A stretch of 64,000 nt of DNA from Atopobiaceae bacterium (GTDB lineage: Bacteria; Actinomycetota; Coriobacteriia; Coriobacteriales; Atopobiaceae): positions 1-64,000 of the forward strand of contig JAFWIE010000048.1 of NCBI GenBank assembly GCA_017533825.1, in the 5' to 3' direction. Shown one piece after another: positions 1-9,002 of the stretch (within the stretch, counting starts at the first letter, position 1; each line of letters begins with the position of its first letter). The notes beneath the pieces were generated by a model. The model saw only the letters and a list, made by a program, of their open reading frames with translations. It searched no databases and was not told where the DNA came from. The translations under genes were made by a program, and so were the position numbers.

Positions 1-1
1 T

Positions 2-1108
2 CTGGCATCCTTCTGCAGAGGCGCGCACGACGACGCCCTCACGCCCCCGTGGAGCGTGGACGCGCTTCAGGACTACGACTCCGCCGCCCGCAAGGCCTTG
101 GTGGCACTCTTCGCCACCGACGACTTCTGCCAGATGGCGAGACGCGACATGGTGCGCGTGAGCGCGTGGGAGCTCGCCCGCCGCTCCAACAGCGTCGCTT
201 GGGGCTTCCAGGGCTCATGGGACAGCGTCTCGCTCATGTGGAGGCTCGTGGAGCCAGTCGTGGGGCACGACGTCGCCCGAGACGCGCTGTCGTCGGCCAT
301 GGGCACGCTCGCCACCTACCTCGGCAACGGCCGCAGCTACGCCGCGTACGAGCTGTTCGGCGGCAGCCGCGGCATCCACGACGTGGACGCCTACCTCGGG
401 CGCGACCGAACGCGCATGCTGGTCGCCGACGTGCTTGAGCTCGGAGCCAGCGTGGAGTCCGGCTACATGGGCGACGTCACCTCCGCCATGGCGCACCTCG
501 CGGGAACGCTCGCTGGCCTCGGCGTCGAGCTGGACAGGTCAAGAGTGTGCCGCCACGCCATGCGCCTGCTCGCGCAGCCCCCGAGGCGCTACCGCTCCCG
601 CGCGAGCAGCATCATGTCGTGGGCGACGTGCGTCGAGCGTCAGGTGTACGTCCGCGGCCGCGTGACCGACCCGTTCCCCGAGGACCCGCGCGCGCTGGAG
701 GAGCGCCTGGAGATTGAGCGCGTCGAGCGTCGCGACGGCGCGCAGGACGCGCGCATACGGGCACGTGCGGATGTGCTCTCCGACAAGTCGTACTCCGACG
801 ACGACTTCCGCATCCGCCCCGTGGCCTCCGCCTCGGAGATGGTCGAGGAGGCCGAAAACCAGCACAACTGCCTCGCGACCTACGTCGAGGCCGTGGCAGA
901 GGGCATGACTGACATATGGCTGATGCGCCGCGCGAATGACCCCGACCGCAGCCACGTCACCGTCGAGGTGCGCGACGGAGAGGTGCGCCAGGCCTTCCGC
1001 GCGTGCAACCAGGTGCCCAGCGACTCCGAGCTGAGATGGCTCGCCGCGTGGTGCAAGAGGGTGGGATACCGACCGCACAGGGGGCGCATGCAGGCGCTGT
1101 GCGCATAG
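2..1108 (+). CDS. PcfJ-like protein, 5' end outside the window
   Basis: The frame is open from the first bases of the window and ends at 1108, so this is the C-terminal part of a longer protein; the GTG at 56 is probably internal. The same frame upstream of 56 reads LASFCRGAHDDALTPPW, which matches LNSFCKDAHGDALTPPW in the decayed copy at 1671. The C-terminal third carries the PcfJ-family signature: an NQHNCLATYV segment, then TDIWLMRR, then HVTVEVRDGEVRQAFRACN. PcfJ-like genes are common on conjugative plasmids and integrative elements, and their biochemical role is not established. A strong hairpin follows the stop. I infer an accessory protein of the mobile element. Confidence 0.75.
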   Translation: MASFCRGAHDDALTPPWSVDALQDYDSAARKALVALFATDDFCQMARRDMVRVSAWELARRSNSVAWGFQGSWDSVSLMWRLVEPVVGHDVARDALSSAMGTLATYLGNGRSYAAYELFGGSRGIHDVDAYLGRDRTRMLVADVLELGASVESGYMGDVTSAMAHLAGTLAGLGVELDRSRVCRHAMRLLAQPPRRYRSRASSIMSWATCVERQVYVRGRVTDPFPEDPRALEERLEIERVERRDGAQDARIRARADVLSDKSYSDDDFRIRPVASASEMVEEAENQHNCLATYVEAVAEGMTDIWLMRRANDPDRSHVTVEVRDGEVRQAFRACNQVPSDSELRWLAAWCKRVGYRPHRGRMQALCA

Positions 1109-1128
1109 GGGCGTGGCAGGAAGCCCAA

Positions 1129-1153
1129 GGCGGGAGGCCGTGACCCTCCCGCC
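1129..1153 (+). terminator. Hairpin after the PcfJ-like gene
   Basis: A perfect 9-bp inverted repeat, GGCGGGAGG/CCTCCCGCC, lies 20 bases after the stop. There is no following T-run, so it may be a transcript-stabilising or Rho-assisted end rather than a classic intrinsic terminator. Confidence 0.5.
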
Positions 1154-1426
1154 GACGCCCGGCCTTCCGGCCGGCCGCTCCGGCGCCAAGCCCGCCGTCG
1201 CGGCGCGTGCTCGTGGGGGGCTCGCGCGCGGCTTTACCCCGCCCCCAGGCCCCGGGACCCCTGGCGCCTTCCGACGGCTCACGGATGGAGCCGGCATCCT
1301 CGCGCCGTCGGAAGCCGCTCCCGGTTTGCAAACACTCAGTTTGTATAATCATTTCCTTGATGCCTTACCATTCAATCGGCATGGCGCCGTGCCTCCGCAG
1401 GAGATCGACCACTTTGGGAGGCAACC

Positions 1427-1630
1427 ATGAAATGTAAGACCATGAGCCTTGAGCTGCGCGACAAGATCGACGCGCTCGTCTGCGCCGCCATGGGCGCGGG
1501 CTTCGTCTGCCTGAACCTCGCTGGGCAAGACCGGGAGAGCGAGACGTACTACATGATGGACATGCTCGGCGACGTCCTCGTGAGGGCCGCGGCAGACGTC
1601 CGGGAGGAGCTTGGAAGGACCGAGCCGTAG
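1427..1630 (+). CDS. Small protein of unknown function, 67 aa
   Basis: The ATG at 1427 is preceded by GGGAGG at a good distance, and codon use fits the surrounding high-GC genes. The protein is acidic and mostly helical in character, starting MKCKTMSLELRDKIDALVC and ending in VREELGRTEP, with no recognisable domain. A TATAAT box at 1344-1349 could be its -10 element, though I see no convincing -35. It sits between the intact and decayed PcfJ-like copies. I infer an element-borne accessory gene; no function can be assigned. Confidence 0.55.
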   Translation: MKCKTMSLELRDKIDALVCAAMGAGFVCLNLAGQDRESETYYMMDMLGDVLVRAAADVREELGRTEP

Positions 1631-1648
1631 CCATACCGAGGCCTGAGA

Positions 1649-1668
1649 GGGCGGCTTTGCCTTTTTTG
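1649..1668 (+). terminator. Weak hairpin plus T-run
   Basis: A short GGC/GCC stem is followed directly by six T residues downstream of the 67-aa gene. The stem is weak, so this is only a candidate intrinsic terminator. Confidence 0.3.
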
Positions 1669-1670
1669 GC

Positions 1671-2429
1671 GTGAGAGAGGGGACGCGCCGTGCGCGCGAC
1701 GGCACGGACCCCTCCCACGGAAGCGCCGTCCGACGCCGCTGCGGGAAGAAGTCCGAGCTTTTGGTCATGCTCGCGACGCAGGGGCAAGCCTACGTGATGG
1801 ACGAGCGCACGGGACGCAGGCACGCCCTCACGCCAGCCCGCCTCAACTCCTTCTGCAAGGACGCTCACGGCGACGCCCTCACGCCGCCGTGGACGCGACG
1901 CCGCGCTGGAACGGCACGCCGTGCTACTCGTTGCAGCTGTGGGCGGACTCCCTGCGCTCTCAGGTAAATGTACGAGGCCACGTCACGGACGCGTACCCCC
2001 GACGACCCCTACGAGCTGCTGCGCGACTTGGAGCGCGAGGAGGAGATGCGCCAGTACGACCGCTACGGCGATGGAGTAAGCAGGCGCGCCGAGGAGCTGT
2101 CCGAGCACTCCATGGACGACGACAGGTACCTCATCCGTCCCGTGGCGACCGTCGAAGAGCTGTTCGAAGAGGCCGAGTCTCAGCACAACTGCCTCGCCAG
2201 CTACCTCGCCAAGTACGCCGACGGCGACACCGACATCTGACTCATGCGTGCCGCCGACAACCCCGAAAAGAGCCTCGTCACCGTCGAGGTGCGTGGCGAC
2301 CGCGTGCGCCAGGCTTTCCAGGCATGCAACCGTCAGATAACGCAGGCTCAGCGCCGCTGGCTGCAAGAGTGGTGCGACGAGTGCGGCTACGTCATGCCCG
2401 AGGGTCGCATGCACGCTCTCTGTGCCTAG
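1671..2429 (+). pseudogene. Decayed second copy of the PcfJ-like gene
   Basis: Conceptual pieces in two frames align with the intact copy at 2-1108. Around 1830-1885 the frame reads LNSFCKDAHGDALTPPW; it then shifts to SLQLWADSLRSQVNVRGHV (about 1930-1990), and near 2000 shifts back to DPYELLRDLEREEEM and SQHNCLASYL. Between the first two blocks roughly 170 residues present in the intact copy are missing. At 2238-2240 the Trp codon of the conserved TDIWLMR motif is TGA, and the same frame continues afterwards as LVTVEVRGDRVRQAFQACN to LCA at 2429. Two frameshifts, a deletion and an in-frame stop make a dead gene the simplest reading. The start is uncertain. Confidence 0.75.
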
Positions 2430-2440
2430 GGTTTTCTAGG

Positions 2441-2464
2441 GCCCGACGGAGACCACCGTCGGGC
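2441..2464 (+). terminator. Hairpin after the decayed PcfJ-like copy
   Basis: GCCCGACGG pairs with CCGTCGGGC across a 6-base loop, about 11 bases after the last codon. Its placement matches the hairpin behind the intact copy at 1129, which supports the idea that both copies descend from a duplicated unit. Confidence 0.5.
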
Positions 2465-2926
2465 GCACCCCTCGCGGGCGGGCTGGCGCCCGCCTTGTTC
2501 GACCGCGCCGTGCCATGCCCACGGCTCGGTTATGGGCTCGTGGGGGGGCTCGCCCTAAACCCAATGGCACAAGAAGATACTCCATGGATGCAGCGCCAGA
2601 ATCACTCCTTGCCTGTCCCATTGGGCACGTCCCTCGAACCAAAAGCCTGAAAATCTCGAGGCGCGGCCTCAGAGTATCTTCGGCACAACACCGACGGATG
2701 GCGCTAGCTAACAACGTGAAGTGCTGTTGACGATAGGCATCGCAGGGAAGGTGGCATATTGCTCTAATTGGCCGTCTCGGCGACACATACATCGAACATG
2801 CTGTGCCGATGTCACCAGGAACAAGGTGCGCTAGTACGTCCTGCCGGAACGAGGCGATGACACGTACTTCTGCCGTCGCAGCTATATGCGTGTGTATCTA
2901 CCAAACAGATGGAGAGATTAGGCACC
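2465..2926. other. Intergenic stretch without a supported gene
   Basis: Short open frames exist on both strands, but none has a convincing ribosome binding site, sensible codon use or recognisable motif. The left part resembles the sequence behind the first PcfJ-like gene (a GCTCGTGGGGG run followed by a CTCGC run near 1208 and 2538). I see no RNA gene or clear regulatory site. Confidence 0.5.
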
Positions 2927-4744
2927 TTACTTCGCCGTCATGCCCATCTTTACCATCATCTCAGCGTTCTTCCTACTCTTGTCGAACTTTGCGAGATCCA
3001 ACTTCTCCTTAACCATGTCGTTGTATCCCCTTGTGGGGTTGTCCTGCTCGTAGTCCATTAGGTAGGAGGCGGTGGCAAGTTTGTAGAGCATGACGAGCCT
3101 GTCAATCGTGCCTCTGTCACTGATTGCCGCGCTTATCTCCCCGTACTTGCCGCCCGCGCACTCGTATCTCGAGAAGCCCTCTATGAGATGCCACGTAACG
3201 GGAACCCTAGTATCCTCCTGATTGATTGACTTCTCGTACTCCGAGCGCACGTAGAGCAGGTACAGATCGAGCATTCTCTGTGTAGTGAACTCGTCACTCT
3301 GTATTGCCTCTGTGACGAGCTTCCACTGCGTCGAGTCCTTCTTCAGAAGCGCGGACTTCTTCTGTGAGGCTTGCTGCGAGTCGCCGGCGAACGCGAGGAT
3401 CACCTGCATGAGCTTGTCGAGGGGCACCATAAAGTCCCTAAGGTTCCTAACCCTCCCCTCAAGCCCGAACTGCTCGATTTTCTTTGAGGCAAGCTTGCGC
3501 AATGTCTCGACGTCTCCCTTGTACTTCTTCGAATACTTCTCGCGGTCGCTCTGTTTCAGCAGTACGAGGAAGCCCTTGTCCTCAAACTCGCGCTGAACGG
3601 TGCGGAAGAAGTCTTCGTTGGCGTTGAAGCTCTTCTCGTCGATGCTGTTCTGGCTGTTGTTGTATCTGACGATGTTCTTCCTGAGCTCCTCGAACCTCGT
3701 CTTCTCCTTGTCGTCATCCGGGATTACGAGGGCCTTCGCCATGACGAAGACGTCCTTGAACTCCATCTCGAGCTCGGACTCGGGGTAGGCACTTAGCACC
3801 TGGTGGATGGTGCTTACGGTCTGGCAGCCGTTCACTATCTGCGGGTTCCTGAGAAACACCGGCCTGCCCTTCTTTGACTGCTTCCTGACTTGTAGATCGC
3901 TGCAAATTATCGTTATGCCGTTGTTGTAGAAGAAGAACCTTTTGCGCTCGCTATGCGATTCGAGAGTCCTCTTGATTCCCTTGTTCACGGCGCGGCCGAC
4001 GCCGAGGTATTCCCTGATGTTGGCATCGAATATCGGATATTGGGCCTTGTTCGCATCCCTGAGCAACTTGTAGAGCTCGGTCACGGGGAGCATGAAGTAC
4101 CTTGCATCAATCTCGAGATCGAGACCGTAGTCCTGAGGGTTGGTGCTGAGTATCGTGCCCTTTACCACAGTGGTTACCGTCGTCGAGAACGATTTCGCAT
4201 CCACGTTGGGCTCGCCATAGAACGCCTCGCGGATGTCGTCCAAGTAATACACGTCAGCCCGTCTATTCAGGTTGGCGTTCTTGTGGTTGAAGTTTTGTAC
4301 GGCGATATCCACCTGGTCGCTGCGCCGGTTGTTCGTCACGTAGAAGCAGTGGTACACGTAGAAATCGGGATGTTGCCGGTATGCGCTGAACAGCTGTTGG
4401 AGCTCCAGGCAGTGCTTGTAGGTTCCGTCACACAACATCTGATACGCGTGGTCTATGTTGCTCTCGAAGTACGATGCCGTCAGCTGGGATGAGTCGTCGT
4501 AGTACTTGTTCTGGATGAGGAACAGGTCCTTGGTCTCCTCGTGCCAGATGTAGCAGTCTATTCCGACGTCATGATTGTCAATGATGTGCGACTTGACGAC
4601 ATCGTCGTCCTCGCCATACAGCTTATCGAGCACCCAGAAGTTGAAGGCCCAGTCTGGGTTCGCCATGCTGTCTAGGAACGGGTGCTGTTCCTGGTAGTAG
4701 GCGATGTCCTCGCTGATTTGGGTACGGAATGTGCCTTCGGACAT
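2927..4744 (-). CDS. AIPR family protein (abortive-infection-associated, putative nuclease)
   Basis: The 605-aa product carries the AIPR hallmark: an NNGITIIC segment, then NPQIVNGCQTVSTIHQV, then VRYNNSQNSIDEKSF, in that order. Near residues 60-82 there is GIDCYIW followed by LFLIQNKYYD, an Asp...QxK arrangement that looks like a PD-(D/E)XK nuclease core variant. AIPR proteins occur in abortive phage infection loci and beside restriction-modification genes; the exact activity is not settled. The ATG at 4744 with GGAG upstream is preferred over the in-frame TTG at 4756. It follows the methyltransferase by 68 bases on the same strand, so the two may share a transcript. Confidence 0.85.
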   Translation of the reverse strand: MSEGTFRTQISEDIAYYQEQHPFLDSMANPDWAFNFWVLDKLYGEDDDVVKSHIIDNHDVGIDCYIWHEETKDLFLIQNKYYDDSSQLTASYFESNIDHAYQMLCDGTYKHCLELQQLFSAYRQHPDFYVYHCFYVTNNRRSDQVDIAVQNFNHKNANLNRRADVYYLDDIREAFYGEPNVDAKSFSTTVTTVVKGTILSTNPQDYGLDLEIDARYFMLPVTELYKLLRDANKAQYPIFDANIREYLGVGRAVNKGIKRTLESHSERKRFFFYNNGITIICSDLQVRKQSKKGRPVFLRNPQIVNGCQTVSTIHQVLSAYPESELEMEFKDVFVMAKALVIPDDDKEKTRFEELRKNIVRYNNSQNSIDEKSFNANEDFFRTVQREFEDKGFLVLLKQSDREKYSKKYKGDVETLRKLASKKIEQFGLEGRVRNLRDFMVPLDKLMQVILAFAGDSQQASQKKSALLKKDSTQWKLVTEAIQSDEFTTQRMLDLYLLYVRSEYEKSINQEDTRVPVTWHLIEGFSRYECAGGKYGEISAAISDRGTIDRLVMLYKLATASYLMDYEQDNPTRGYNDMVKEKLDLAKFDKSRKNAEMMVKMGMTAK

Positions 4745-4812
4745 AGGTTGCTCCAATCATGCGGCTTTCAGCTGTAATGCGTATTATACTTGCTCGTTGC
4801 CCTGTGATGGCT

Positions 4813-6063
4813 TCAGCTATACATCGCTATGGCCTCGCCAATCCTGTGCACCACACCCACCACGAGCGCGTTGCCCATGCAGAATGCTCTCTGCGTGTCG
4901 CGCATACCCGTGTCGGTCCATCCCCTCGGAAAGCCCTGTAGCATGTCCAGCTCGTCGGGCACGAGCCTACGCATGCGGCCGCCCTGCTCGACGATGTGCT
5001 TGAACCTCGACGCGCCGTTGCCGCCCTCGCCCGTGAGTATCGTACGGGAGGGGTTGGTCAGCAGGTCGGGATAGGCCATCGAGCCCTCCGAGTACCAGTA
5101 GCGGTGACCCCCCTTCGTCACGCGCTCCTCGCGCTTCGAACCCTTGAGGTACTCCCACTTGGGAAGCTGCGCCTCGGGCACCCAGAACTCTTCGGGCACC
5201 TCGGCGGCGGGCACCACGACGTCGCCCAGCACGCGCCGCTCGCCGTCATACGCCTCGGTGACGCGGCAGGTGGCCGCCTCGAAGTCGCAGCAGCACCCAG
5301 CCTCCATGAACGGGGAAACCTTGGACGCGGGCCAGGAGTTGGTGATCTCGTACGGGTCGTCGCCAATCGCCACGTGCCCGATGCCGTCCAGCTCCGCGAT
5401 GGGCAGCGCCCGCGCCATGACGCCGTCGACGAGCCTCCCCTCGACGTCCCACACGGCGTCTTTCTCCGCGTAGATGTAGACGCGCTTGCGCCTCTGGGGG
5501 AAGCCGTACTCGGCGCTGTTCACCACGCGCCACTCCACGGCGTAGCCGAGCGAGTTGAGGCACGAGAGGATGATGGCGAAGTCCCGGCCGCGCTGCGCTG
5601 CCGGGCTCTTGAGGAGCCTGTCCACGTTCTCGAAGAGGCAGTACCTGGGCTCCTTCAGCTTGAGGAAGCGGTGAATCTCCCACCAGAGGACGCCCTTCTT
5701 GCCCTCGATGCCGCCCGCCATGGAGAGCGGCTTCGCGACTGAGTAGTCCTGGCACGGGAATCCTCCCACGACCATGTCCACGTCGGGTATCTCAACCTCA
5801 GCCGTCTCGGCCGCGTCCATCACTGCGTGTATGTCCTCGTTGACGCAGGAACCATCGCCGAAGTGGCTCTCGTAGCAGCGCCATGCGAACTGCTTCGCCT
5901 CGCTTCCCGGCGGCTCCCACTGGTTCGCCCACACGGTCTCGTACGGACCCGCCGCAGGCATGTCGAATTCGGGATGCTCCTCCGAATGGTATCCGTCCAG
6001 GCCGAGCCTGAACCCGCCGACCCCCGCGAAGAGCTCGGCGACCCTGATGGTCTTCTCGTCCAC
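4813..6063 (-). CDS. DNA (cytosine-5) methyltransferase
   Basis: The protein transfers a methyl group from S-adenosylmethionine to C5 of cytosine in a specific DNA site. Motif I (ELFAGVGGFRLGL, about residues 10-22), the catalytic motif IV (GGFPCQDYSV, Cys104), motif VI (ENVDRL) and motif VIII (QRRKRVYIYAE) are all present. A target-recognition region follows at about 200-330, and the C-terminal motif IX/X segment ends in DELDMLQGFPRGW. The GTG at 6063, with GGAG just upstream, puts motif I near the N-terminus as is usual; a TTG at 6105 is the alternative. The Sau3AI-like nuclease at 9759 is the natural restriction partner, which would suggest modification of GATC, but this is inferred from the nuclease. 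Confidence 0.92.
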   Translation of the reverse strand: MDEKTIRVAELFAGVGGFRLGLDGYHSEEHPEFDMPAAGPYETVWANQWEPPGSEAKQFAWRCYESHFGDGSCVNEDIHAVMDAAETAEVEIPDVDMVVGGFPCQDYSVAKPLSMAGGIEGKKGVLWWEIHRFLKLKEPRYCLFENVDRLLKSPAAQRGRDFAIILSCLNSLGYAVEWRVVNSAEYGFPQRRKRVYIYAEKDAVWDVEGRLVDGVMARALPIAELDGIGHVAIGDDPYEITNSWPASKVSPFMEAGCCCDFEAATCRVTEAYDGERRVLGDVVVPAAEVPEEFWVPEAQLPKWEYLKGSKREERVTKGGHRYWYSEGSMAYPDLLTNPSRTILTGEGGNGASRFKHIVEQGGRMRRLVPDELDMLQGFPRGWTDTGMRDTQRAFCMGNALVVGVVHRIGEAIAMYS

Positions 6064-6467
6064 GTTTCTCCAATCGCTGCTGTGGACCAATTCGGTTGGA
6101 GACAATCATAGCCGACCGGGTGGACAAGATCAAGTTTGTTGGAGGGCAACCACGATAACACAAGCCTTCTCATGGCAGAGGATTCATAGCCAGCAGAGAC
6201 GAAGCGACTGGACAATCAATTCATCACCTCGCAGAGCCTGCGGCGACCCACCGACGGGCCGTACGGAAAACTCGACACGATGCAAGACGCCATGCGCTCC
6301 CTCCTGCCGTGGAGGCGCTCCCTGGTTTCGTAAAGCACCACTGCGAGAGCAAAAGCCCGACGAATTCCTTTGCGAGTAAGGGAAATAGAGGGGTTGTATA
6401 GGCATCCCCACGCCAACCCTTCGCTCGAAATCACCAACCATTGATCCAACCCGGTACTCAAACACCC
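6064..6467. other. 404-bp gap between methyltransferase and DUF4238 gene
   Basis: No well-supported gene is visible. A minus-strand frame at 6216-6461 (81 codons from a TTG, ending RRRLCEVMN) has protein-like composition in its second half, but it lacks a ribosome binding site and any motif I recognise; it could be a gene remnant. The gap probably also carries the promoter for the methyltransferase-AIPR pair. Confidence 0.4.
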
Positions 6468-7505
6468 TCAGTCCTGAATCTCGTTCCAACGCTTCATCAT
6501 GTCGGCCATCTTGTTGCAGTACCCTGGGTCAACGCGACGAGGGCGAAGCCTCGTAATCCAATCGCTCTTTCTACAATCGTACACATACCGTAGGGCGTTT
6601 TGAACAATCGAGCCCGCAATCAACTCGGTGGCGTTGGGCTCCGAGGCCAGGCGAGAAGAAGCAAACGAGACTCCGCCTGCATGGGCAAACAGAAGATGGT
6701 GAGGGGTCAGGGGCATGAAGAGGTGGACATCGGGGTCCCCGACGCTTCCATCAAGAGTCGGGCGGCCGCCCGGTCTCATGCATAGCCTCACGAACGGGTT
6801 GTCACATGTTGGGAGGACGACTCCGTCGGGCATCTCGACGACCGACCAATTGTATCCGCGCATCCGCCGCCCCACCTCGCCATTGAGAATCCGACCAATA
6901 CCTGCAAGATAGTTCTTTCTCCCAACCGGCATGGTGATTTTGAGCTCGCTCGTCTCTTCGATGACACCAACATCGAAGGCGAACTGCGGGAACGGGGCAC
7001 TGTCCGGCTGACTGGCCGTCTTGTCCTGGGCGTTGCTGGCCGTCAGCAGTCCCGCCTCATATTCGGATTCGAGGCGGTCAACTACCTCCGTGGTCGCGGA
7101 TGGGAAGACGTTGGCCATCAATGCGCAGGATTTCATGTACCACAGAGGGGTCCGAACCATCTGCAGGATGGCAAAGTCCACCAGTGCCGACATGTCATTC
7201 GAACCAAGGGTCTCGCCATCCCTGACCTTCCTCAGGGGTTCGCCCGCCTTCCACTCGTACTCGTCTCCGAACAGCTTCTCGATCGAGTCGTCAATCGAGT
7301 CGTCATCGTTGGCCTGCGTGTAGAAGTCCCTCCAGTATGCGAGTCCCCCGACGCCCTTAGACTCCCACACCTTTTGGCGCTCGCTCCACGCAATCGTGTC
7401 GTAGGTCCAGACCGTGTTGCCATTGTTCGACCACTGTCTGAGGTACATCTGGGGGACGTAGTGGTTGTTCCGTTTTTTCTCCGTGTCTTCTGCCATGTCG
7501 GTCAC
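6468..7505 (-). CDS. DUF4238 domain protein in an overlapping pair with AbiH
   Basis: The N-terminus has the DUF4238 signature NNHYVPQMYLRQWS, followed by a strand reading TVWTYD, and the length (about 345 aa) fits the family. The family has no proven biochemical role but is frequently seen among phage-defence and accessory genes. The likely GTG start at 7505 gives a GTGA overlap with the AbiH stop, with AGAGGG upstream; an ATG at 7496 is an alternative. Such overlap normally means translational coupling, so the two proteins are probably made together. I infer a shared defence function. Confidence 0.75.
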   Translation of the reverse strand: MTDMAEDTEKKRNNHYVPQMYLRQWSNNGNTVWTYDTIAWSERQKVWESKGVGGLAYWRDFYTQANDDDSIDDSIEKLFGDEYEWKAGEPLRKVRDGETLGSNDMSALVDFAILQMVRTPLWYMKSCALMANVFPSATTEVVDRLESEYEAGLLTASNAQDKTASQPDSAPFPQFAFDVGVIEETSELKITMPVGRKNYLAGIGRILNGEVGRRMRGYNWSVVEMPDGVVLPTCDNPFVRLCMRPGGRPTLDGSVGDPDVHLFMPLTPHHLLFAHAGGVSFASSRLASEPNATELIAGSIVQNALRYVYDCRKSDWITRLRPRRVDPGYCNKMADMMKRWNEIQD

Positions 7506-8788
7506 CAAGCCCTCTTCATAAGGCGCTTCACCTCAAGCCTGCCCTCGAGCAGGAGCTTGTGCATGAGGTTCTTGCCGTGGTCCCTGTTATCGAGCGTCCC
7601 GCCGTACGTTGTGAGGAGCCGGGTGACCGCCCTGACCGTCTCGGCATGAAGCTCATCTTCGTCCTTGCCCGGCCACGGCCTGTAGTAGAAGACGAGCCTC
7701 GTGCCGCCGCCGTACAGGTTCACCCCGTCGAATATCGACTGGAAGTAAGAGTAGTCCGCCTCGCCCAGCGAGTGCCCGAAGAACTTGATCGTCGCCGTCT
7801 TCGGCCAGCCGATGCCGCCAGCCGAGGTGTCGTAGAGCGGGTTGCCCATCTTTACGCCCATCGATGCGACTCTGTATGTCTTCGTGAAGGGCAGGGCGTC
7901 GAGGTCGCCCATGCACTCCTTGCCATCCACGCCGAAGATAATCTCGGCGCCGAGCCTGCCGTGGATGTTCACCACGTTCGCCTCATCGACGATGCGATTC
8001 GAGTAGATGAACGGGGTCGTGTAGTTGAATGACAGGACCGAGGTGTGCTCTTTGTCGTACTCCACCTCCTCGTCATGGGTCAAGCCATCCCAAGCCATAT
8101 CGGCCAAAAGGCTCACTGCCTCGTTGAGGTACCTCCCGTTGTTGGTTCCCTGCCCCAGGAGGTAACCCATGAACTGTTCCTCGACCCCGTGGAGTTCTAC
8201 GAGCAGGAAGTCGAGGAGTTGTGACCTGTCCATTCCCTGTCCTGCCTCATAGCCCGCCCTGTGCCAGACGCAGCGGGCGACGTCGCGAAGACGCAGTTCG
8301 AAGTCGGTTGTGAGTTTGTGCACCACCCTGTCAGTCGCCTCATCTATGCGGGGTGGGTTCCTATGAAACACGGGCAGTTTGAGTATGTCGAGGAGTTGGT
8401 CGACAACCGACGTCTCGTCCTGTCCTCCATCATGTTCCTCGACAGTCGGCGCTGGCAGGACCCAGTCGCCAATGACCTTCTCCAAGTTGCACCACTCAGG
8501 CCCACCGATGCCGAGCCTCAGGATGAAATCCCACACGGTCAGGCGGTTCTCGTCGACCACTTTCTTCCACTCCTCCTCGTCGCAGTCCTCAACGGAGTCG
8601 GCCCTCTGTAGCCTGCCGCCAAAGAAGTCGGCATACGAGGACCTCAGCCCGCATGCCAAGTCAAAGCCATTGCCGATTACCATCATCTGCCGCTCTCCGT
8701 ACAGATCGGCGAACATCTCCCCTGTAGACTGGTTCGTCTGTTGAACAGCGCATCGCATCTCGTTTGCGTCAAAGCCGTCATAGCTCAT
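7502..8788 (-). CDS. AbiH-like abortive infection protein
   Basis: The N-terminal motif MMVIGNGFDLACGLRSSYADFF (about residues 35-55) and the C-terminal FFGHSLGEADYSYFQSIFD are both typical of the AbiH family, in which the protein blocks phage propagation by an incompletely known mechanism. The family is usually 300-450 aa and this one is 428. The ATG at 8788 has an excellent AAGGAGG four bases upstream and is preferred to the upstream codons in the same frame. The 3' end overlaps the DUF4238 gene, and the pair lies between the methyltransferase/AIPR genes and the Sau3AI-like nuclease. A promoter should lie in 8789-9002. Confidence 0.85.
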   Translation of the reverse strand: MSYDGFDANEMRCAVQQTNQSTGEMFADLYGERQMMVIGNGFDLACGLRSSYADFFGGRLQRADSVEDCDEEEWKKVVDENRLTVWDFILRLGIGGPEWCNLEKVIGDWVLPAPTVEEHDGGQDETSVVDQLLDILKLPVFHRNPPRIDEATDRVVHKLTTDFELRLRDVARCVWHRAGYEAGQGMDRSQLLDFLLVELHGVEEQFMGYLLGQGTNNGRYLNEAVSLLADMAWDGLTHDEEVEYDKEHTSVLSFNYTTPFIYSNRIVDEANVVNIHGRLGAEIIFGVDGKECMGDLDALPFTKTYRVASMGVKMGNPLYDTSAGGIGWPKTATIKFFGHSLGEADYSYFQSIFDGVNLYGGGTRLVFYYRPWPGKDEDELHAETVRAVTRLLTTYGGTLDNRDHGKNLMHKLLLEGRLEVKRLMKRAW

Positions 8789-9002
8789 AGGGCCTCCTTG
8801 GTGATAGTGAATCAGACAATCGTACACCCAAGGAGGGACAAGAATAGGTGCCTAGATTCCTTGCCGCCGTGGCCTTCCGAGCCCATGCCACCCCAAATCC
8901 CCGAAGCTTTTAGCCGATGCGAGGAGACGGCCGATATGGGCGGTATGAGGCAAATGCCATCCGTCGCGGCCACGCACTGAACGAGGTTACGAAATAAGCA
9001 AC

